DNA of 18,865 nt from Sulfitobacter sp. (GCA_024636395.1 JAGXHD010000250.1:1-18865), one strand, 5' to 3'; counted from the stretch's first letter, positions 6,841 to 14,982 are shown. The notes: generated by a model not told the origin, from the letters alone. Numbers and translations: made by a program.

Positions 6841-8357
6841 CACTTCTTAAAACGGCTATGATCACCGCGCTGATGGGCGCGACTGCGATCACGGCGGCCC
6901 CCGCAATGGCCAAGGATCTGCGCATCGCGCTTCAATCGGATGCGGACGTGCTGGATCCGGACCAGTCACGCACCTTCGTGGGCCGCATCGTCTATGCCTC
7001 GCTCTGCGACAAGCTGGTGGATATAACGCCCGATCTCGAAATCATCCCACAGCTCGCGACAGCATGGGAAACATCGGCCGACGGCATGGCGATCACCATG
7101 CAGTTGCGCGAAGGTGTCGTCTTCCACGATGGCACGCCCTTCAACGCCGAAGCTGTCGCAGCCAATATCGCGCGCTCGCAGACCCTCGACGAAAGCCGCC
7201 GCAAATCAGAGCTGGAATCGATCACCGGCACCGAAGTCACCGGGGAATACGAGATCGTCCTCACGCTCGCAGCGCCCGATGCTACGCTGATGGCGCAGCT
7301 CGCGGACCGCGCGGGCATGATGGTATCACCCACCGCAGCGGAAGCCGCCGGAGCTGATTTCGGCCTCAATCCCGTCTGCTCCGGCGCATTCAGCTTTACC
7401 GAGCGGGTCGCACAGGACAAGATCGTGCTGACCAAATTTGCGGACTACTGGAACGCGGATGCGATCAGTTTCGATAGCGTCACGTTCCTGCCGATCCCCG
7501 ATACCACCGTGCGCCTTGCCAACCTGCAATCGGGCGATATCGACATGATCGAACGACTCGCCGCAACCGATCTGCCACAGATCACCGGGAATGCGGACCT
7601 AACCGTCGACAGCGCTGTTTCCCTTGGATATCAGGGGATTACATTCAATCTTGCCAATGGCGAACGGGGAGATAACCCTTGGGGAAACGACAAGCGGCTG
7701 CGTCAGGCGCTGAGCCATGCGATTGATCGCGAAGTGATCAATCAGGTGGTGTTCGAGGGGGCATTCGCCGCCGGTAATCAGTCCTTCCCACCCACATCCC
7801 CTTGGTACAATACAAACTTCCCCGTCCCCGCGCGCAACGTCGAGAAGGCCAAAGCGCTGCTCGCAGAGGCAGGTTTTCCGGACGGCTTGGACCTTGAGGT
7901 GCAGGTTCCCAACACCACCGTTCAGCTCCAGCTGATGCAGGTCGTACAAGCGATGGCGTCCGAGGCGGGCATCCGCATCACGCTCGCCTCCAAGGAGTTC
8001 GCAACCCTGCTGGAGGATCAAACTGCCGGCAGCTACACCGCCAGCCAGATCGGTTGGTCCGGTCGCGTCGATCCTGACGGCAACAACCATCCCTTCGTGA
8101 CGACAAATGGTGGCATCAACGACAGCAAGTACTCAAATCCGGCGATTGACGAGCTGCTGAACGATGCGCGAATCGTCTCCACCACCGCCGAGCGCAAGGC
8201 GAAATACGACGAAGCCATGGCAATCATGCTCGACGAGCTGCCCCGGGTGTTCTTGTACCACGAAAAATGGATCTGGGCCTTCAATAACAAGCTCAAAGGT
8301 TTCGTCTCCTACCCGGACGGGATGATCCGTCTGGAGAACGTGACCTGGGAAGAGTGA
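6837..8357 (+). CDS. ABC transporter periplasmic binding protein, family 5 (DppA/OppA-like)
   Basis: This 506-residue protein has a Sec signal peptide ending APAMA at residue 25 and no lipobox Cys, so the mature form is soluble in the periplasm. The family-5 signature is clear: REGVVFHDGTPFNAEAV at about 91-107, preceded by 'PDLEIIPQLATAWE', with NPVCSGAFSF further on and the C-terminal Asp-Gly-Asn-Asn-His ligand-pocket region. It should bind a peptide or a peptide-like compound and hand it to the permeases. The ATG lies in the ATGA overlap with the preceding ATPase and has AGAGAGGA upstream. Family 5 covers di- and oligopeptides, glutathione, nickel and some sugars and opines, so the ligand is open; the adjacent Ntn hydrolases suggest an amide-bond-containing ligand. 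Confidence 0.95.
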   Translation: MTLLKTAMITALMGATAITAAPAMAKDLRIALQSDADVLDPDQSRTFVGRIVYASLCDKLVDITPDLEIIPQLATAWETSADGMAITMQLREGVVFHDGTPFNAEAVAANIARSQTLDESRRKSELESITGTEVTGEYEIVLTLAAPDATLMAQLADRAGMMVSPTAAEAAGADFGLNPVCSGAFSFTERVAQDKIVLTKFADYWNADAISFDSVTFLPIPDTTVRLANLQSGDIDMIERLAATDLPQITGNADLTVDSAVSLGYQGITFNLANGERGDNPWGNDKRLRQALSHAIDREVINQVVFEGAFAAGNQSFPPTSPWYNTNFPVPARNVEKAKALLAEAGFPDGLDLEVQVPNTTVQLQLMQVVQAMASEAGIRITLASKEFATLLEDQTAGSYTASQIGWSGRVDPDGNNHPFVTTNGGINDSKYSNPAIDELLNDARIVSTTAERKAKYDEAMAIMLDELPRVFLYHEKWIWAFNNKLKGFVSYPDGMIRLENVTWEE

Positions 8358-8364
8358 GCTTTCC

Positions 8365-8392
8365 GCCCGCGCCGCAGATTTGTGGCGCGGGC
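8365..8392 (+). promoter_or_regulatory. Intercistronic GC-rich hairpin after the binding-protein gene
   Basis: The arms GCCCGCGCCGCA (8365-8376) and TGTGGCGCGGGC (8381-8392) pair over 12 positions, with one G-U pair, around a 4-nt loop. It begins 7 nt after the binding-protein stop and ends 23 nt before the permease start. There is no T-run, so it is more likely an mRNA 3'-end stabiliser or partial terminator than a full stop. This would let the binding protein be made in excess over the membrane subunits. Confidence 0.7.
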
Positions 8393-8415
8393 ATCTCAAT
8401 TATCGAGGATCACCA

Positions 8416-9360
8416 ATGCTTGCCTTTTTCCTGCGCCGCGTTTTGATCGCGCTACCGACGATCATTCTGATCTCGGTCTTCGTGTTCGCGCTGCAAAAGC
8501 TGCTGCCGGGCGATCCGCTTACTGTGCTGGCAGGAGAGGAGCGCGATCCGGAGGTTCTCGAGTTTCTGCGTGAGAAATACCGCCTGAACGACCCGATCAT
8601 CGTGCAGTATTTCACATGGGCCGGAAACGCGGTGCAGGGCGATCTGGGCATATCCTTGCGCACGAACCAGCCCGTGACCGAGCTTATGGCGCAAAAGCTG
8701 CCGGTGACGATACAGCTGGCCGTGATGTCGATGCTCTTTGCTCTACTGATCGGAATCCCGGCCGGAATTCTGTCGGCGGTCAAAAAAGGCACGGTCACGG
8801 ATTATGTGGCCAACATCGTTGCGTTGTCGGGCCTTTCGATCCCGAATTTCTGGTTGGGCATCATGTTGATCCTGCTGGTCTCGGTCAAATGGCAACTGCT
8901 GCCTGCCTCGGGTTACGTGCCCCCCGGCGAGGATTTATGGCAATCCATACGCACCATGCTCATGCCCGCCTTTGTTCTCGGGACAGCGTTGGCTGCGACC
9001 CTGATGCGCCATACCCGCTCCGCGATGCTGGGCGTTCTAAGCGCGGACTACGTCCGAACTGCACGCGCCAAAGGCCTGCCGGAGCGTACCGTCGTGCTCA
9101 AGCACAGCTTCCGCAATGCGCTTACCCCGATCGTGACACTTACCGCGCTGTTGTTCGGCGAGCTTGTCGCGGGCGCTGTACTCACCGAGCAGATCTTCAC
9201 CATCCCCGGCTTTGGCAAGCTGGTCGTCGATGCGGTTTTCAACCGCGATTACGCCGTGGTGCAAGGCATCGTACTGGTGACAGCCGTGGGCTTCATCGTG
9301 ATGAACCTGATAGCCGATATGCTTTATTTCGTGCTCAATCCCCGACTGCGAGGCGCCTGA
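8416..9360 (+). CDS. ABC transporter permease, DppB/OppB-like
   Basis: This 314-residue inner-membrane subunit has six predicted transmembrane segments, beginning with the classic 'LRRVLIALPTIILISVFVF'. The subfamily motif GDLGISLRTNQPV lies at about 75-87, and the EAA loop that contacts the ATPases is at about 211-230 (ADYVRTARAKGLPERTV). It ends with 'YFVLNPRLR', typical of DppB. I chose the ATG at 8416 with GAGG about 7 nt upstream; an upstream TTG at 8380 would lie inside the hairpin and add 12 unrelated residues. It pairs with the DppC-like permease, whose start follows one base after this stop. Confidence 0.95.
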   Translation: MLAFFLRRVLIALPTIILISVFVFALQKLLPGDPLTVLAGEERDPEVLEFLREKYRLNDPIIVQYFTWAGNAVQGDLGISLRTNQPVTELMAQKLPVTIQLAVMSMLFALLIGIPAGILSAVKKGTVTDYVANIVALSGLSIPNFWLGIMLILLVSVKWQLLPASGYVPPGEDLWQSIRTMLMPAFVLGTALAATLMRHTRSAMLGVLSADYVRTARAKGLPERTVVLKHSFRNALTPIVTLTALLFGELVAGAVLTEQIFTIPGFGKLVVDAVFNRDYAVVQGIVLVTAVGFIVMNLIADMLYFVLNPRLRGA

Positions 9361-9361
9361 G

Positions 9362-10231
9362 ATGATAGACCTCACCACAGATCCCGTCCTGACCGCCAAG
9401 CCTGAGAGCCGCGTCTGGAAGAAATTCCGCAGCCACCGCAGCGCACTGCTGGGCGGTATCCTTGTGGCGTTTTTCGTGCTTATCGCTATTGCCGCGCCCG
9501 TTCTACCGATCCCCGACCCCTTCGCCACCGATTGGGGTGCGGTCAGGCAGGCCCCCAGTTGGGCGCATTGGATGGGCACCGACGAGATCGGCCGCGATGT
9601 GATGTCACGCATGATCTGGGGCGCGCAGGCCTCCCTGCTTGCCGGGGTCGTTTCCGTGGGCATCGCGGTCGCCTTCGGCGTGCCGCTCGGCCTCGTGGCT
9701 GGCTATTTTGGCGGCTGGACAGATGCCGTGATCTCGCGCTGCACCGAGGCGCTGCTGGCTGCTCCCTTCCTTATCCTCGCCATCGCACTCGCCGCCTTCC
9801 TCGGTCCCTCGCTGACCAATGCAATGATCGCCATCGGCATCTCAGCCACGCCGATCTTCATCCGACTCACACGCGGTCAGGTGATCAGCGTCAAATCGGA
9901 GGATTACGTGGACAGCGCCCGCGCCATTGGCCTGCCGACCCGCCAAATTCTGAGCCGCTACATCCTGCCCAACGTCTTGCCACCTATCCTCGTGCAGGCA
10001 ACCCTCACCATCGCCACGGCCATCATCGCGGAGGCCTCCCTGTCCTTCCTCGGTCTGGGCCAGCAGCCGCCGGAACCAAGCTGGGGCTCGATGCTGAACA
10101 CGGCCAAGAACTTCCTTAATCAAGCACCTTGGATGGCGCTTTGGCCCGGTATCTCGATCTTCCTTGTCGTGCTCGGTTTCAATCTTCTTGGCGACGGCCT
10201 GCGCGATGCGCTCGATCCGCGTGAACATTAG
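9362..10231 (+). CDS. ABC transporter permease, DppC/OppC-like
   Basis: The second permease subunit has 289 residues. A cytoplasmic N-terminus precedes the first helix (LLGGILVAFFVLIAIAAPVL). The subfamily motif GTDEIGRDVMSRMIWGAQASL is at about 72-92, the EAA loop at about 180-200 (EDYVDSARAIGLPTRQIL), followed by 'EASLSFLGLG', and the C-terminus reads 'GDGLRDALDPR', all typical of DppC. Its ATG is separated by a single base from the DppB-like stop, so the pair is translationally coupled. The GGT-like gene starts 14 nt after the stop. Confidence 0.96.
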   Translation: MIDLTTDPVLTAKPESRVWKKFRSHRSALLGGILVAFFVLIAIAAPVLPIPDPFATDWGAVRQAPSWAHWMGTDEIGRDVMSRMIWGAQASLLAGVVSVGIAVAFGVPLGLVAGYFGGWTDAVISRCTEALLAAPFLILAIALAAFLGPSLTNAMIAIGISATPIFIRLTRGQVISVKSEDYVDSARAIGLPTRQILSRYILPNVLPPILVQATLTIATAIIAEASLSFLGLGQQPPEPSWGSMLNTAKNFLNQAPWMALWPGISIFLVVLGFNLLGDGLRDALDPREH

Positions 10232-10245
10232 CTCTGGGAGCATCC

Positions 10246-12027
10246 ATGTCCGATTTCACCACCAGACCCGAAATCCGAGGCACCTTCGGCGTTGCGACGT
10301 CGACGCACTGGATTGCCTCCGCCGTAGGGATGTCGATCCTCGAAAAAGGCGGCAATGCCTTCGATGCCGCCGTGGCGACAGCGCTCGTCCTGCAAGTTGT
10401 CGAGCCACATCTGAACGGCCCCGCAGGCGATATGCCCGCGATTTTCCATTCCGTCACAACGGGCAAGACCGAGGTTTTATGTGCGCAAGGCGTGGCTCCC
10501 GCTGCGGCGACAGTCGAGCATTACAAGGAGCTCGGCCTCACACTCATCCCCGGATCCGGTCTGCTCTCAACTGTCGTGCCGGGGGCGTTCGACGGCTGGA
10601 TGCTGATGCTGCGTGACCACGGGTCCATGTCCCTCATCGATGTGATGCAACCCGCGATCGACTATGCACGCGACGGGCATCCCGTGCTGCCGCGCGTGGC
10701 GAATACCATAGCGAGCCTCGCCGGATATTTCGCCGAACATTGGCCCAGCTCCGCTGCCGTTTGGACGCGGGACGGCGCTGCCCCGGTCCCCCATGCCTTG
10801 TTCAAAAACCCAGATCTCGCGGCAACCTACGAACGACTGGCCCAGTCAGCCGGCGAAACGCGGACCGCGCAAATCGAAGAGGCGCGCCGCCAGTGGCGTG
10901 AAGGCTTCGTAGCGCAGGCAATATTCGATTACATCAAAACTGCCGAGGTCATGGATGTGTCCGAGCGCGCGCACCGTGCCGTACTGGCCCCTCCTGACAT
11001 GGCCGGATGGGAGGCAACTTACGAGGAAACGCTGAACTACGACTATCACGGCTGGCAGGTACACAAGACACAAGCATGGAGCCAGGGGCCCGTGATGTTG
11101 CAAGCGCTGGCCCTCCTCAAAGGATTCGATCTGGCCGCGATGGATCCCAACGGTACGGACTTCATCCATACGGTAATCGAGACGATGAAGCTCGCCTATG
11201 CAGATCGGGAGGCCTATTACGGCGATCCAGCGCACAGCGATATCCCGATTGAGCATCTCTTGAGCGAGCCTTACAACGATGCGCGCCGCAGGCTGATCAC
11301 CGATACCGCGTCGATGGAGCAGCGCCCGGGCCGCGTGCCCGGGTTTGAACATCTCGCCGACAAATACATCGAACGCTCCGCCCGTGATTTTAATATCGGC
11401 CCGGTGGCCGCCCAAGAGCCGACCATGTCGCATCTAACCGAGAAACGCGGCGATACCGTGCATCTCGATATCATCGACCGCTGGGGCAACATGGTTGCCG
11501 CGACCCCCTCTGGCGGCTGGCTGCAAAGCAATCCGGTCATCCCGGGTCTCGGATTCCCGCTCAATTCGCGCGCACAGATGTTCTGGCTGGAGCATGGCCT
11601 GCCCACATCGTTGGCGCCGGGGCGGCGTCCACGCACCACGCTCACGCCCAGCCTCGCCGAAAAGGACGGCACCCGCCTGGTGTTCGGCACGCCGGGCGGC
11701 GACCAGCAGGACCAATGGCAGCTGATCTGGTTCCTACGCTTCGTCCATTTCGGCCTGGGACTTCAGGCCTGCATGGACGCGCCATTGTTCCACTCCACAC
11801 ATTTTCAAGGCTCGTTCTTTCCGCGCGAAGTCCAGCCCGGCCAGATGATGATCGAACCAGGCGTCGGCGACGACGTGATCGCTGCGTTGCGCGCGCGTGG
11901 ACATCTCGTCACCGTTGCGGACCCGTGGACTATCGGACGGCTGACCGCGGCACTTCGTACGCCGGATGGCATGTTGCGCGCGGCAGCTACCCCACGCCTG
12001 ATGCAAGCCTACGCGGTGGGTCGATGA
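10246..12027 (+). CDS. Cytoplasmic gamma-glutamyltransferase-fold Ntn hydrolase (substrate probably not gamma-glutamyl)
   Basis: This 593-residue protein belongs to the GGT superfamily, enzymes that cleave themselves so that a Thr becomes the N-terminal nucleophile. Recognisable elements are GGNAFDAAVATALVLQVVEPH near 35-55, the cleavage-site Thr404 in DTVHLDIIDRWGNMVAAT, and the oxyanion Gly484-Gly485 in GTPGGD. It has no signal peptide, unlike periplasmic GGT. By comparison with E. coli Ggt as I remember it, the gamma-glutamyl-binding Arg114 (DFREMAPAKAT) aligns with Gln81 (CAQGVAPAAAT), Asp433 aligns with Met445, and the Ser-Ser pair is Thr464-Thr465. So the catalytic core is kept while glutamyl recognition appears lost; relatives such as oxamate hydrolase HpxW or acylases are better comparisons. 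GGGAG precedes the ATG. Its stop overlaps the DUF1028 start (ATGA). Probable role: hydrolysis of an amide imported by the upstream ABC system. Confidence 0.92.
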   Translation: MSDFTTRPEIRGTFGVATSTHWIASAVGMSILEKGGNAFDAAVATALVLQVVEPHLNGPAGDMPAIFHSVTTGKTEVLCAQGVAPAAATVEHYKELGLTLIPGSGLLSTVVPGAFDGWMLMLRDHGSMSLIDVMQPAIDYARDGHPVLPRVANTIASLAGYFAEHWPSSAAVWTRDGAAPVPHALFKNPDLAATYERLAQSAGETRTAQIEEARRQWREGFVAQAIFDYIKTAEVMDVSERAHRAVLAPPDMAGWEATYEETLNYDYHGWQVHKTQAWSQGPVMLQALALLKGFDLAAMDPNGTDFIHTVIETMKLAYADREAYYGDPAHSDIPIEHLLSEPYNDARRRLITDTASMEQRPGRVPGFEHLADKYIERSARDFNIGPVAAQEPTMSHLTEKRGDTVHLDIIDRWGNMVAATPSGGWLQSNPVIPGLGFPLNSRAQMFWLEHGLPTSLAPGRRPRTTLTPSLAEKDGTRLVFGTPGGDQQDQWQLIWFLRFVHFGLGLQACMDAPLFHSTHFQGSFFPREVQPGQMMIEPGVGDDVIAALRARGHLVTVADPWTIGRLTAALRTPDGMLRAAATPRLMQAYAVGR

Positions 12028-12773
12028 CCTGGTCCTTGATCGCCCGTGACACCGACGTGTCCATCGGCCTGATCGTCGCCAGCAAGTTTTTTGCCTGCGG
12101 CGCGGTGGTTCCTTATGTCGGCGAGAGCGTGGCCGTCGCGTCGCAGGCCTTCTGCAACCCGCTGTGGGGAACCGAAGGGCGCGCGCGGCTGGCCGCGGGG
12201 GAGCCTGCCGCCATCGTGATGGCGAGCCTCGTAGCCCGCGATTCAGGGGCCCGGCAGCGGCAGGCGCACATGATGGACAAACAGGGCCGTTTCGCTACCT
12301 ATACCGGCACCGAATGTGTTGACTGGGCAGGGCATCAGGTCGCCGATGATCATAGTCTGGCGGGCAATATGCTGACAGGGCCGGACGTGCTGCAGGTGAC
12401 TTCTCGCGCCTTCATCGCGGGCCGCGATCTGCCCTTCGCCGCGCGCCTGATCGCAGCGATGCAGGCAGGCGAGGCCGCGGGCGGCGACAAACGTGGGCGG
12501 CAGGCTGCAGGTCTGGTGATCCACCGGGGCGAGGATCATGCTTGGCTGGATCTGCGCGCAGATGACGATGCGGACCCGCTTGCAGAGCTGGAACGCCTCT
12601 GGGACGTAGCTCAGGAGCGCTACGTTCCGTTCACCAAGGGGATGGGGACAGCTGCCGCTTTCTCCGGTAAGCCGCAACGTGACGAGATCGACGCCGCCAT
12701 CGCCACCGAGCAGGCAAGGCGCATTGCCGCGGGCCTGCCCAGCAGATCCCGCGCCGTCGAGGCACCGGAATGA
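12024..12773 (+). CDS. DUF1028 family protein (Ntn-hydrolase superfamily, function unknown)
   Basis: The gene encodes 249 residues beginning MTWSLIARDTDVSIGLIVASKFFACGAVVP, which matches the characteristic DUF1028 N-terminus. The central part, with GTECVDWAGHQV and NMLTGPDVL, also fits the family. DUF1028 has an Ntn-hydrolase-like fold, but no reaction is established to my knowledge. I start it at the ATG at 12024, inside the stop of the GGT-like gene, because family similarity begins exactly there; the open frame upstream is only out-of-frame GGT coding sequence. No signal peptide is present. It overlaps the regulator gene by 4 bases at its end. Tight coupling between the GGT-like gene and the regulator suggests it acts on the same imported substrate or its product, perhaps as a second hydrolase or an accessory protein. 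Confidence 0.92.
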   Translation: MTWSLIARDTDVSIGLIVASKFFACGAVVPYVGESVAVASQAFCNPLWGTEGRARLAAGEPAAIVMASLVARDSGARQRQAHMMDKQGRFATYTGTECVDWAGHQVADDHSLAGNMLTGPDVLQVTSRAFIAGRDLPFAARLIAAMQAGEAAGGDKRGRQAAGLVIHRGEDHAWLDLRADDDADPLAELERLWDVAQERYVPFTKGMGTAAAFSGKPQRDEIDAAIATEQARRIAAGLPSRSRAVEAPE

Positions 12774-13483
12774 ATCTGATCAGCCCGACAAACGAGCGGA
12801 CTGCCTTAGTGCGCAAGCTCCTGCTCGAGCTGATCCGCTCGGGGGAGTTACCTGAAACCGGCCAGCTTCCAACCGAGCGCGCGCTCGCAGACCGATTGGA
12901 CGTGAGCAGACGGCACATCCGCGCGGCGCTCGACGCACTCGAACAAGAAGGGCTGGTCTGGCGACAGCAGGGCAAAGGCACCTTCATCGGACAGCCCAGC
13001 GATCCGATGGGAGATCTCGCCGCGAAGATCACCGGGGAAACCAACGCGCTTGAGGTGATGGAGGCGCGCCTGTGTATAGAGCCGGAGTTGGCGGCGATGT
13101 GCGCTGCGCGAATGCAGCCCGATGAGATCGTCAGACTACGCCAGCTTGCCCAGCGCCAGTTCGAGGCCGCAGACGCGCAAGCGACCGAACTTTGGGATGC
13201 CTCCCTTCATCGCTTAATCGCCCAATGCGCCCGCAACCGGCCCCTGCTTACAGCCTACGCCCTGCTGGACAAGATCCGCAGCAATCCTGAATGGGTTACG
13301 ATCCGGGCCGGCATCCGCAGCCAGGCCTCGATACAGGTCAGCCACAGCGAGCATATGGCGATCGTCGATGCCATCGCTCTGGGCCACGCGGATGTGGCGC
13401 GTCAGGCGATGCGCGACCACCTCGCACACAGGCTGACAGCCCTGCGCGCAGCGCTTGATGCCCTGAACCATCCGGAGGCCTGA
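12770..13483 (+). CDS. GntR-family regulator with FCD ligand domain (FadR subfamily)
   Basis: This regulator has 237 residues. The N-terminal winged helix-turn-helix spans about 10-75, with LPTERALADRLDVSRRHIRAALDALEQEGLV and a wing QQGKGTFIG. The helical FCD effector domain follows; the usual metal/ligand residues can be picked out as Asp143, His147, His195 and His217. The ATG lies in the ATGA overlap with the DUF1028 stop. As the last gene of the ABC/hydrolase operon it most likely represses that operon until the imported acid or amide, or its hydrolysis product, binds. The dyad at 4662-4690 is the obvious site to test. FCD regulators usually sense carboxylates, which would fit a hydrolysis product. 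Confidence 0.94.
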   Translation: MNLISPTNERTALVRKLLLELIRSGELPETGQLPTERALADRLDVSRRHIRAALDALEQEGLVWRQQGKGTFIGQPSDPMGDLAAKITGETNALEVMEARLCIEPELAAMCAARMQPDEIVRLRQLAQRQFEAADAQATELWDASLHRLIAQCARNRPLLTAYALLDKIRSNPEWVTIRAGIRSQASIQVSHSEHMAIVDAIALGHADVARQAMRDHLAHRLTALRAALDALNHPEA

Positions 13484-13493
13484 GATCGCGCTA

Positions 13494-14888
13494 TCAGACG
13501 ATAAAGGCGTAGATCAAAACCCAGCCGGTCAGGGCCAGCGCGCAAATGAACGCGTAGACACCGTTCCACACCAATCCGACATGCAGCGCGCTCACCTTCC
13601 CGAAAGATCCGATGATCAGGGTCGTGGCCGTGAAGGGCGAGGTGATTCCACTCAGAGACCATCCGCACGTCAGCGCCACGACGAGCGCCGCTGGCGTCAC
13701 ACCAAGGCTGGTCGCATCGGGAATCAGCGGCGCAAGCAGCGTCACGGCGAGGATGGGGTTCATGCCGATCTGGCCCGCCAGCGGTATGATCCAAACGAAG
13801 GACGCGAGGATGATCCACGGCGGTACTGCAGAAATATCGAGCCCCGCACTCGCCAGCAGAGGCACCAGAAGCCGGGAACCGACCGTACCGATGTAGCCTG
13901 CCATCATCAGCAAAACGAGTTCGCCACGGTAGCCCGGAAGTTCGTCGCGTGCATAGCTCCCGATGCGCGCCACGGCATGGAAGACAGGCCGCTCCTCACG
14001 GTACTGGATCAGCAGCCAGACAACGGCGATCATGGGCACTATGGCAGCCACGATTCCAATAATCCGGACACCCGAAATCTCATAAAGGACGCTGACCCCG
14101 ATCACGAGCACTGCAAGCAGACCCGCGAGCGGCAGCATCGTGGCCCAGGTCCCCTGCACCGCGATGCGCACGGGCGCTTTTGTCAGCTTCGGCTTGATCA
14201 CCCGGTCCAGCGTCCAGCCGATGCCGGCAAAGATGGCCGACGTCACCAGCCCCGGCAGCACGATCTGTGCCCAGCTTGTCTGGGGGATGACGGTGGTGGA
14301 GATGGCAACGGCGAAAGACAGCGGCGACCACGCAAGCGTCGAGACGAAGGCGCGCTGAATCGCGAGCAACATGCGCCGCGTCCGGTGGCGCCTGATCTCG
14401 GCATCTGGCTCGGCATTGGCATTAGCCAGCGCCAACCCGCCCAGCAATTGCAACGAGCCATAGCTGAGCAACAGCGAGAACGCCTGCCCGCCCACCGTGA
14501 GCGCCGCATAGCGGCGCCCCGGCGGTTGGCCCGCCAGAAATGTCCCCGCCCGCTGAATCGCGGGGGAGGTCTGGGCAACCGTCCGCAATGTCGACAAGGC
14601 GGTAAAGAACGCGCCGATGAAAGCGGCGGTGTTCAGCCCTGTGATCACGATCGCGAACCAGTCGTCTTGGGTTAGCGCAAGCGCGGCGCTCAAAACCACC
14701 GCGACGGCGATGAACGCCTGACGCGATGCCCGGACCTTGAAGGCGAGAATGGCGATCAGAACCACGACCAGCAGCGGCTTGAACGGCGTGGCGAAATCCG
14801 CGACGCCCCATTCATTGCAGATGACGAGTACTGTAGTGGCCAGCAGTAAAAGCCCCAACGCCTGATCGGTTATCCTGCTGATATTCAT
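13494..14888 (-). CDS. Polytopic membrane protein, probable ion-transporter-superfamily permease
   Basis: The product has 464 residues with roughly ten to twelve hydrophobic segments and a layout of two helical halves around a hydrophilic centre at about 300-330 (QYREERPVFHAVARIGSYARDELPG). The second half has re-entrant-loop-like stretches, PLAGQIGMNPILAVTLLAPL and GWSLSGITSPFTATTLI, that resemble the ArsB/NhaD and DASS anion/proton antiporter superfamily, but I cannot assign a subfamily. I start it at the ATG at 14888, where the hydrophobic protein begins; the frame stays open to 15044 but encodes only Arg/His-rich sequence. The strongest ribosome site upstream fits a five-codon ORF whose stop overlaps this ATG. 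The gene is convergent with the GntR gene (10 bp apart) and divergent from the MFS pair, so its role and control are unclear. Confidence 0.85.
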   Translation of the reverse strand: MNISRITDQALGLLLLATTVLVICNEWGVADFATPFKPLLVVVLIAILAFKVRASRQAFIAVAVVLSAALALTQDDWFAIVITGLNTAAFIGAFFTALSTLRTVAQTSPAIQRAGTFLAGQPPGRRYAALTVGGQAFSLLLSYGSLQLLGGLALANANAEPDAEIRRHRTRRMLLAIQRAFVSTLAWSPLSFAVAISTTVIPQTSWAQIVLPGLVTSAIFAGIGWTLDRVIKPKLTKAPVRIAVQGTWATMLPLAGLLAVLVIGVSVLYEISGVRIIGIVAAIVPMIAVVWLLIQYREERPVFHAVARIGSYARDELPGYRGELVLLMMAGYIGTVGSRLLVPLLASAGLDISAVPPWIILASFVWIIPLAGQIGMNPILAVTLLAPLIPDATSLGVTPAALVVALTCGWSLSGITSPFTATTLIIGSFGKVSALHVGLVWNGVYAFICALALTGWVLIYAFIV

Positions 14889-14902
14889 GGGGTGTCTTTC
14901 AT
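14885..14902 (-). CDS. Possible five-codon upstream mini-cistron (MKDTP)
   Basis: On the minus strand GGGAGGT (14914 to 14908) lies 5 nt before an ATG at 14902 that opens a five-codon frame, Met-Lys-Asp-Thr-Pro. Its TGA overlaps the ATG of the membrane-protein gene (ATGA). The membrane-protein ATG itself has only a weak purine stretch at the right distance. Termination-reinitiation coupling is plausible, but a frame this short can easily arise by chance. Confidence 0.3.
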   Translation of the reverse strand: MKDTP

Positions 14903-14964
14903 CGTACACCTCCCGTCTATGCCTCCGGCGCTGGAGGGTCAATCGGGGTGGCATGATCCTATGG

Positions 14965-14982
14965 CGCCGCATTGGTGCGGCG
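14965..14982. repeat. Short inverted repeat in the divergent intergenic region
   Basis: CGCCGCA (14965-14971) and TGCGGCG (14976-14982) pair perfectly around a 4-nt spacer. It lies in the 177-nt region between the divergent membrane-protein and MFS genes. It could be a regulator site or the foot of a leader hairpin. No regulator gene sits directly beside it, and I see no clear promoter hexamers in this gap. Confidence 0.4.

Noticed and set aside
13484..13493. A bidirectional terminator between the convergent GntR and membrane-protein genes
   Set aside because: Only 10 bp separate the stops and no stem-loop or T-run is visible there.
13581..14675. Plus-strand open frame of 364 codons
   Set aside because: It is antisense to the polytopic membrane protein, very rich in Arg, His, Gln and Asp, and has no domain. 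The minus-strand frame has clear transmembrane segments.
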